DNA from: Microcella frigidaquae | GTDB taxonomy: Bacteria > Actinomycetota > Actinomycetes > Actinomycetales > Microbacteriaceae | Length of the DNA: 64,000 bases | NCBI RefSeq assembly: GCF_014200395.1 | Contig: NZ_JACHBS010000001.1 | Location: 558,001-622,000, forward strand | Reading direction: 5' to 3' | Part shown: piece by piece, positions 59,710 to 64,000 of the stretch | Numbering within the stretch: position 1 is the stretch's first letter | Layout of the letters: every line of letters begins with the position of its first letter | Position numbers and translations under genes: made by a program | Notes under the pieces: model-generated | What the model was told of the DNA's origin: nothing | Databases searched by the model: none | Seen by the model: the letters and a program-made list of their open reading frames with translations, nothing else

Positions 59710-62700
59710 GCGCGCACCACCGCGACGGTGACCGTGGAGCCGTCGCCGACCGGCACCGGCTCGCCCCCGCCGGGCTCGGCGAGCTCGAGCGCGGTGGCGA
59801 GGGTCTCGGCCGCGATGAGCTCGCGGTGGGCCTCGATGGCGGCGCGGGCGGCCGCGTCGGCCCCGAGGCGCAGCACGATGCGGTCGCCGACGTCGAGCCC
59901 GGCATCTTTGCGGGCCTGCTGGACGGCGCGGATCACGTCGCGCGCGAGACCCTCGGCCTCGAGCTCGGGCGTGACGCGGGTGTCGAGCAGGACGAAGCCG
60001 CTGCCCGGCAGGAAGGCGACCGCGGCGGCGGGGTCGTCGAGCTCGAGCTCGAGCGTGAACTCCCCGGGCTCGAGCGCGACGCCTCCCACGACGACACGCA
60101 TTCCATCGGCACCGTCGCCGTCGACGCTCCAGTCGCCGGCCTTCGCCGCGCCGATGACCTGCTGCACCTGCTTTCCGATGCGCGGGCCGGCGGCGCGGGC
60201 GTTGACCGCCAGGCGGCGGGCGATGCCGTACTCGGCGACGAGGCTGTCGTCGAACTCGACGAGCTCGACCGCCTTGACGTTGAGCTCGTCACGCACGATG
60301 TCGGCGAAGGGCGCGAGCGCCTGCGCGTCGGGGGTGACGACGGTGAGCGTGGCGAGCGGCAGGCGCACGCGCAGGCCCTGGGCCTTGCGCAGCGCGAGGC
60401 CCGAGCTCGCGAGCTGCCGCACGCGGTCCATGGCTGCGACGAGCGCGTCGTCGGCCGGGAACTCCTCGGCCACCGGCCAGTCGGCCAGGTGCACGCTCTC
60501 GCCACCGGTGAGGCCGCGCCAGACATCCTCCGTCACGAGGGGCGCGAGGGGCGCCGCCAGGCGGGCGAGCGTCTCGAGCACGGTGAAGAGGGTGTCGTGG
60601 GCATCCCGATCGTCGCCCGCCCAGAAGCGGTCGCGCGAGCGGCGGACGTACCAGTTCGTCAGCACGTCGGCGAAGTCGCGCAGGGCGGCCGCGGCCATCG
60701 GCGCGTCGAGCGCCTCGAGCTGCGCCGTCACCTCGACGACGAGGTCGCGGGTCTTGGCCAGCAGGTACCGGTCGAGCACGTTGGTCGAGTCGGTTCGGCG
60801 CTGGGCCGCCCCGAGGTCGCCGGCGTTGGCGTAGAGCGTGAAGAAGTAGTACGTGCTCCACAGCGGGAGAAGGAATTCGCGCACACCCGCGCGAATACCG
60901 TCCTCGGTGACGACGAGGTTGCCGCCGCGGATCACCGAGCTCGACATCAGGAACCAGCGCATGGCGTCGGCGCCGTCGCGCTCGAACACCTCGCCCACGT
61001 CGGGGTAGTTGCGCAGGCTCTTCGACATCTTCTGGCCGTCGTTGCCGAGCACGATGCCGTGGCTGATGACGTTGCTGAACGCGGGGCGGTCGAACAGCGC
61101 CGTGGCGAGGATGTGCATCGTGTAGAACCAGCCGCGGGTCTGCCCGATGTACTCGACGATGAAGTCGGCCGGGTTGTGCGAGTCGAACCAGTCGGCGTTC
61201 TCGAACGGGTAGTGCACCTGCGCGAACGGCATCGAGCCCGAGTCGAACCAGACGTCGAAGACGTCCTCGATGCGGCGCATCGTCGAGCGGCCGGTCGGGT
61301 CGTCGGGGTTCGGGCGCGTCAGGCCGTCGATGAACGGCCGGTGCAGGTCGACCTCGCCCGCGGCATTGCGCGGCAGGGTGCCGAAATCGGCCTCGAGCTC
61401 GGCGAGCGAGCCGTAGACGTCGACGCGCGGGTAGGTCGGGTCGTCGCTCTTCCACACCGGAATCGGGCTGCCCCAGTACCGGTTGCGGCTGATCGACCAG
61501 TCGCGGGCACCCTCGAGCCACTTGCCGAACTGGCCGTGCTTGACGTTCTCGGGCACCCAGGTGATCTGCTCGTTCAGCTCGAGCATGCGGTCGCGAATCT
61601 CGGTGACGCGCACGAACCAGCTCGACACCGCCTTGTAGATGAGCGGGTTGCGGCAGCGCCAGCAGTGCGGGTAGCTGTGCTCGTAGCTGCGCACCTGGAA
61701 CAGGCGGCCGGCCTCGCGCAGCAGCTGCGTGAGCGGCTTGTTGGCCTCGAACACCTGCAGGCCGGCCACGGGCTCGACCGCGGGCAGGAAGCGTCCGCCG
61801 TCGTCCACCGAGATGACGATCGGGATGCCCGCCGCGGCACACGCGAGCTGGTCGTCTTCACCGTACGCGGGCGCCTGGTGCACGATGCCCGTGCCCTCGC
61901 CCGTGGCAACGTACTCGGCGACGAGGATCTGGAAGGCCTCCGGCCCGTAGGCCTCGGCGTACCAGCCCCACAGGCGCTCGTAGCGCACGCCCTTCAGCTC
62001 GGCGCCGCTGAGGGTGCGGGTGACGGCGGCGCGGGCCGCGGCGGCGTCGGGGTAGCCGAGCTCCTTGGCGTAGGCCGCGATCGTGTCGGCGGCGAGCAGG
62101 AAGGTGCGAGCATCCGCCGCCGCCTCGCCGTCGCCCGAGCCCTGGGGAACGACCGCGTACGCGATCTCGGGGCCGACGGCGAGCGCCGCGTTGGTCGGGA
62201 GGGTCCAGGGCGTGGTCGTCCAGGCGAGCGCCTCGACGCCGGCGAGCCCGAGCGCCTCGGCCGTCTCGCCGACGAGCGGGAAGGTGACGGTCACCGACTG
62301 GTCCTGCCGCAGCTTGTAGACGTCGTCGTCCATGCGCAGCTCGTGGTTCGACAGCGGGGTCTCATCGCGCCAGCAGTACGGCAGCACGCGGTAGCCCTCG
62401 TAGGCGAGCCCCTTGTCGTGGAGGGTCTTGAAGGCCCACAGCACGCTCTCCATGAACGTGATGTCGAGCGTCTTGTAGTCGTTCTCGAAGTCGACCCAGC
62501 GGGCCTGGCGGGTGACGTAGTCCTCCCACTCCTTCGTGTAGACGAGCACGCTCTCGCGGGCCTTCGCGTTGAAGGCTTCGATGCCCATCTGCTCGATCTC
62601 GGCCTTCTCGGTGATGCCGAGCTGCTTCATCGCCTCCAGCTCGGCCGGCAGGCCGTGGGTGTCCCAGCCGAAGCGGCGGTGCACCTGCTTGCCGCGCATG

Positions 62701-62939
62701 GTCTGGAACCGCGGGAAGACGTCTTTCGCGTAGCCGGTGAGCAGGTGGCCGTAGTGCGGCAGGCCGTTGGCGAACGGGGGGCCGTCGTAGAACACCCACT
62801 CCTCGCAGCCCTCGCGCTGCGAGACCGAACGACGGAAGGTGTCGTGGGCGGCCCAGTAGCCGAGCACCTCGTGCTCGAGCTCGGGAAAGCGCGGCGAGGC
62901 GACGACACCCTGGTCGTCGCGGTGCAGGGGGTAGGTCAT
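59706..62939 (-). CDS. ileS: Isoleucyl-tRNA synthetase
   Basis: The 1077-residue enzyme is of the eukaryote-like IleRS type common in Actinobacteria. HIGH-type motif: [13 protein letters not shown] in [34 protein letters not shown]. The CP1 editing region includes [20 protein letters not shown] 62939 is chosen because the T-box lies immediately upstream. It is the first gene of a seven-gene run down to 54743. Confidence 0.95.
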   Translation of the reverse strand: MTYPLHRDDQGVVASPRFPELEHEVLGYWAAHDTFRRSVSQREGCEEWVFYDGPPFANGLPHYGHLLTGYAKDVFPRFQTMRGKQVHRRFGWDTHGLPAELEAMKQLGITEKAEIEQMGIEAFNAKARESVLVYTKEWEDYVTRQARWVDFENDYKTLDITFMESVLWAFKTLHDKGLAYEGYRVLPYCWRDETPLSNHELRMDDDVYKLRQDQSVTVTFPLVGETAEALGLAGVEALAWTTTPWTLPTNAALAVGPEIAYAVVPQGSGDGEAAADARTFLLAADTIAAYAKELGYPDAAAARAAVTRTLSGAELKGVRYERLWGWYAEAYGPEAFQILVAEYVATGEGTGIVHQAPAYGEDDQLACAAAGIPIVISVDDGGRFLPAVEPVAGLQVFEANKPLTQLLREAGRLFQVRSYEHSYPHCWRCRNPLIYKAVSSWFVRVTEIRDRMLELNEQITWVPENVKHGQFGKWLEGARDWSISRNRYWGSPIPVWKSDDPTYPRVDVYGSLAELEADFGTLPRNAAGEVDLHRPFIDGLTRPNPDDPTGRSTMRRIEDVFDVWFDSGSMPFAQVHYPFENADWFDSHNPADFIVEYIGQTRGWFYTMHILATALFDRPAFSNVISHGIVLGNDGQKMSKSLRNYPDVGEVFERDGADAMRWFLMSSSVIRGGNLVVTEDGIRAGVREFLLPLWSTYYFFTLYANAGDLGAAQRRTDSTNVLDRYLLAKTRDLVVEVTAQLEALDAPMAAAALRDFADVLTNWYVRRSRDRFWAGDDRDAHDTLFTVLETLARLAAPLAPLVTEDVWRGLTGGESVHLADWPVAEEFPADDALVAAMDRVRQLASSGLALRKAQGLRVRLPLATLTVVTPDAQALAPFADIVRDELNVKAVELVEFDDSLVAEYGIARRLAVNARAAGPRIGKQVQQVIGAAKAGDWSVDGDGADGMRVVVGGVALEPGEFTLELELDDPAAAVAFLPGSGFVLLDTRVTPELEAEGLARDVIRAVQQARKDAGLDVGDRIVLRLGADAAARAAIEAHRELIAAETLATALELAEPGGGEPVPVGDGSTVTVAVVRA

Positions 62940-62944
62940 GAGGG

Positions 62945-63175
62945 GCTCCGGGGGTTCGCTGCTGCGTCTCACCGCGAGGACGACGGCGTCGTTCACGCCA
63001 CCGCGGTACCACCCCGCTTGCCCAGCACCCCCGCCGCCATGCTCTGGCTGACGGATGCTGCGCCTCTCTCCCTGCGGCTGTGACGGGCCTGCCCCGCTCG
63101 GGTCTAGTTGCCCGGCCCGAGGGCCGCGCGTTCTTCCGAGGACTCCCCGGTGATGGCCGGATCGCTGTCGATACC
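62945..63175 (-). promoter_or_regulatory. ileS T-box riboswitch
   Basis: The leader has the T-box sequence TGGTACCGCGG (63001-63011 on the complement). It also has a specifier region GATCCGGCCATCACCGGGG-like, with ATC (Ile) at 63152-63154, which is the short Stem I layout known for actinobacterial ileS. Such T-boxes read uncharged tRNA-Ile and mostly act on the ribosome-binding site, here GGAG just before ATG 62939. Ends are approximate. Confidence 0.85.
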
Positions 63176-63245
63176 TCCATGCTAGCCGTCGGCGCGCTGG
63201 GCGCGCGCCGGGAATGCGCGGCCGCCGGAGTACGCTGTGGTGCTT

Positions 63246-64000
63246 GTGACCAACACCGATCGTGGCAAAGCGCCAACCACGTCCGGGGCCGTCACGGAGA
63301 CCGCTGTCGCCGTGAGCCCCTCCGACCCCCGCATCGCTCGACGCGCGCGGTGGGCCTCCCTCGTCGGGACCTCCCTGGAGTCGTACGACTTCTACCTGTT
63401 CGCCTACTTCTCGGCCTTCTTCGCCGGGCCGCTCTTCTTCGAGCCGCTCGGGGCGGTCGGCGCGAACCTGGCCGCGCTCGCGACCATCGGCGTCGCCTTC
63501 GTGATCCGCCCGCTCGGCGCGATCATCTTCGGCCACCTGGGCGACCGCATCGGCCGCCGCACGACGCTCATCGTGACGATCACCATGATGGGCATCGCGA
63601 CGGGTCTGATCGGCGTGCTGCCGACCTACGAGCAGGCGGGCTGGATCGGCGCGATTCTGCTGGTGCTGCTGCGCGTGCTGCAGGGTGTCTCGCTGGGCGG
63701 CGAGTGGGGCGGTGCGGTGCTCATCGCGACCGAGCACGAGAGCCGCGCCAAGCGCGCCTTCGCCGCCGCGATGCCGCAGCTGGGCTCGCCGATCGGCTCG
63801 ATCCTCTCGGCCGTGGCCTTCCTGTGGCTGACGCTCTCGCTCACGAGCGAGGAGATCTCCGAGTGGGCCTGGCGCATCCCGTTCCTGACGGCGATCCCGC
63901 TGCTGGCGGTCTCGCTCTACCTGCGGCTGGCGATCACCGAGACGCCGGTGTTCACGGCGGTGAAGGATGCGGGGCGCGCGCCGCGCATCCCGCTCGCCGC
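63246..64000 (+). CDS. MHS-family MFS transporter, C-terminus missing
   Basis: The gene runs off the window; 251 codons are present from GTG 63246. The MHS features are [40 protein letters not shown], the motif [19 protein letters not shown], and [19 protein letters not shown]. These are proton symporters for compounds such as shikimate, proline/betaine, citrate or alpha-ketoglutarate. A 40-residue cytoplasmic N-terminus precedes the first helix. It is divergent from ileS. The substrate is not readable from this half. Confidence 0.85.
   Translation, partial: MTNTDRGKAPTTSGAVTETAVAVSPSDPRIARRARWASLVGTSLESYDFYLFAYFSAFFAGPLFFEPLGAVGANLAALATIGVAFVIRPLGAIIFGHLGDRIGRRTTLIVTITMMGIATGLIGVLPTYEQAGWIGAILLVLLRVLQGVSLGGEWGGAVLIATEHESRAKRAFAAAMPQLGSPIGSILSAVAFLWLTLSLTSEEISEWAWRIPFLTAIPLLAVSLYLRLAITETPVFTAVKDAGRAPRIPLA

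Noticed and set aside
1..64000. Insertion sequences, prophage genes, attachment sites or other transfer marks
   Set aside because: No transposase, integrase, phage protein or flanking direct repeats were seen, and base use is uniform.

Overview
The window reads as a chromosome segment of a high-GC actinobacterium, most likely a member of the Microbacteriaceae. The reasons are very GC-rich codons, many GTG starts, the order rplU-rpmA-obgE-proB-proA-nadD-rsfS, an actinobacterial ileS T-box with an ATC specifier, cydABDC, a class F sortase, an Rne/Rng ribonuclease with long disordered arms, and a TCGAAC-N4-GTTCGA SOS box. I see no phage, insertion sequence or CRISPR array. Genes are packed tightly, many with 1-20 base overlaps, and 63 protein genes (two cut by the window ends) and one tRNA gene can be supported.

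Layout. 1-7.3 kb: the end of an OsmC-like gene, a quinone-type oxidoreductase, a flavin/PPOX-like protein, an HdeD-like membrane protein, then a four-gene unit (DUF4397 surface protein, class F sortase, ECF sigma, anti-sigma) and two membrane proteins. 7.4-18.7 kb: a PrsW-like protease, an Ada-AlkA repair fusion, aspartase, cydABDC read right to left, and a DedA protein. 18.7-22.7 kb: an OpuC/ProU-type osmoprotectant ABC operon and a TetR regulator. 22.9-29.5 kb: an App1-type phosphatase, a small gene behind a perfect LexA box, a histidine kinase/response regulator pair, two small exported SPAS-repeat proteins that look like paralogues, a phosphotransferase and a small membrane protein. 29.5-33.6 kb: a GH3 lipoprotein, an MFS exporter, a rhodanese lipoprotein behind a CsoR/CstR-like operator, and a luciferase-like oxidoreductase. 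33.7-39.7 kb: a probable operon of PLP decarboxylase, beta-propeller protein, polytopic membrane protein and pdxH, preceded by tRNA-Ala(GGC). 39.9-47.4 kb: the rplU to rsfS housekeeping run. 47.5-54.7 kb: a DUF4031 protein, a His-rich metal-type permease with its TIGR03943 partner, RNase E/G and a VKOR protein. 54.7-64 kb: ileS-folC-DUF4233-ndk followed by an NDP-hexose 2,3-dehydratase, a glycosyltransferase and an unknown gene; then a divergent MHS-family transporter cut by the window end.

The most interesting candidate system is at 24.4-27.8 kb. A near-identical TGAGAG-N2-CTCTCA palindrome lies in front of the kinase/regulator operon and in front of each of two small secreted proteins that share a VANAMPL signal-peptide junction and Ser-Pro-Ala tails. 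I infer a self-regulated two-component regulon whose output includes these two proteins. Other points are the LexA-boxed small gene with an OB-fold-like tail, the sortase unit whose substrate has no LPxTG, an orphan deoxysugar dehydratase tied to a housekeeping operon, a CTG start for cydD, and three convergent gene pairs that share one CTAG as both stop codons.
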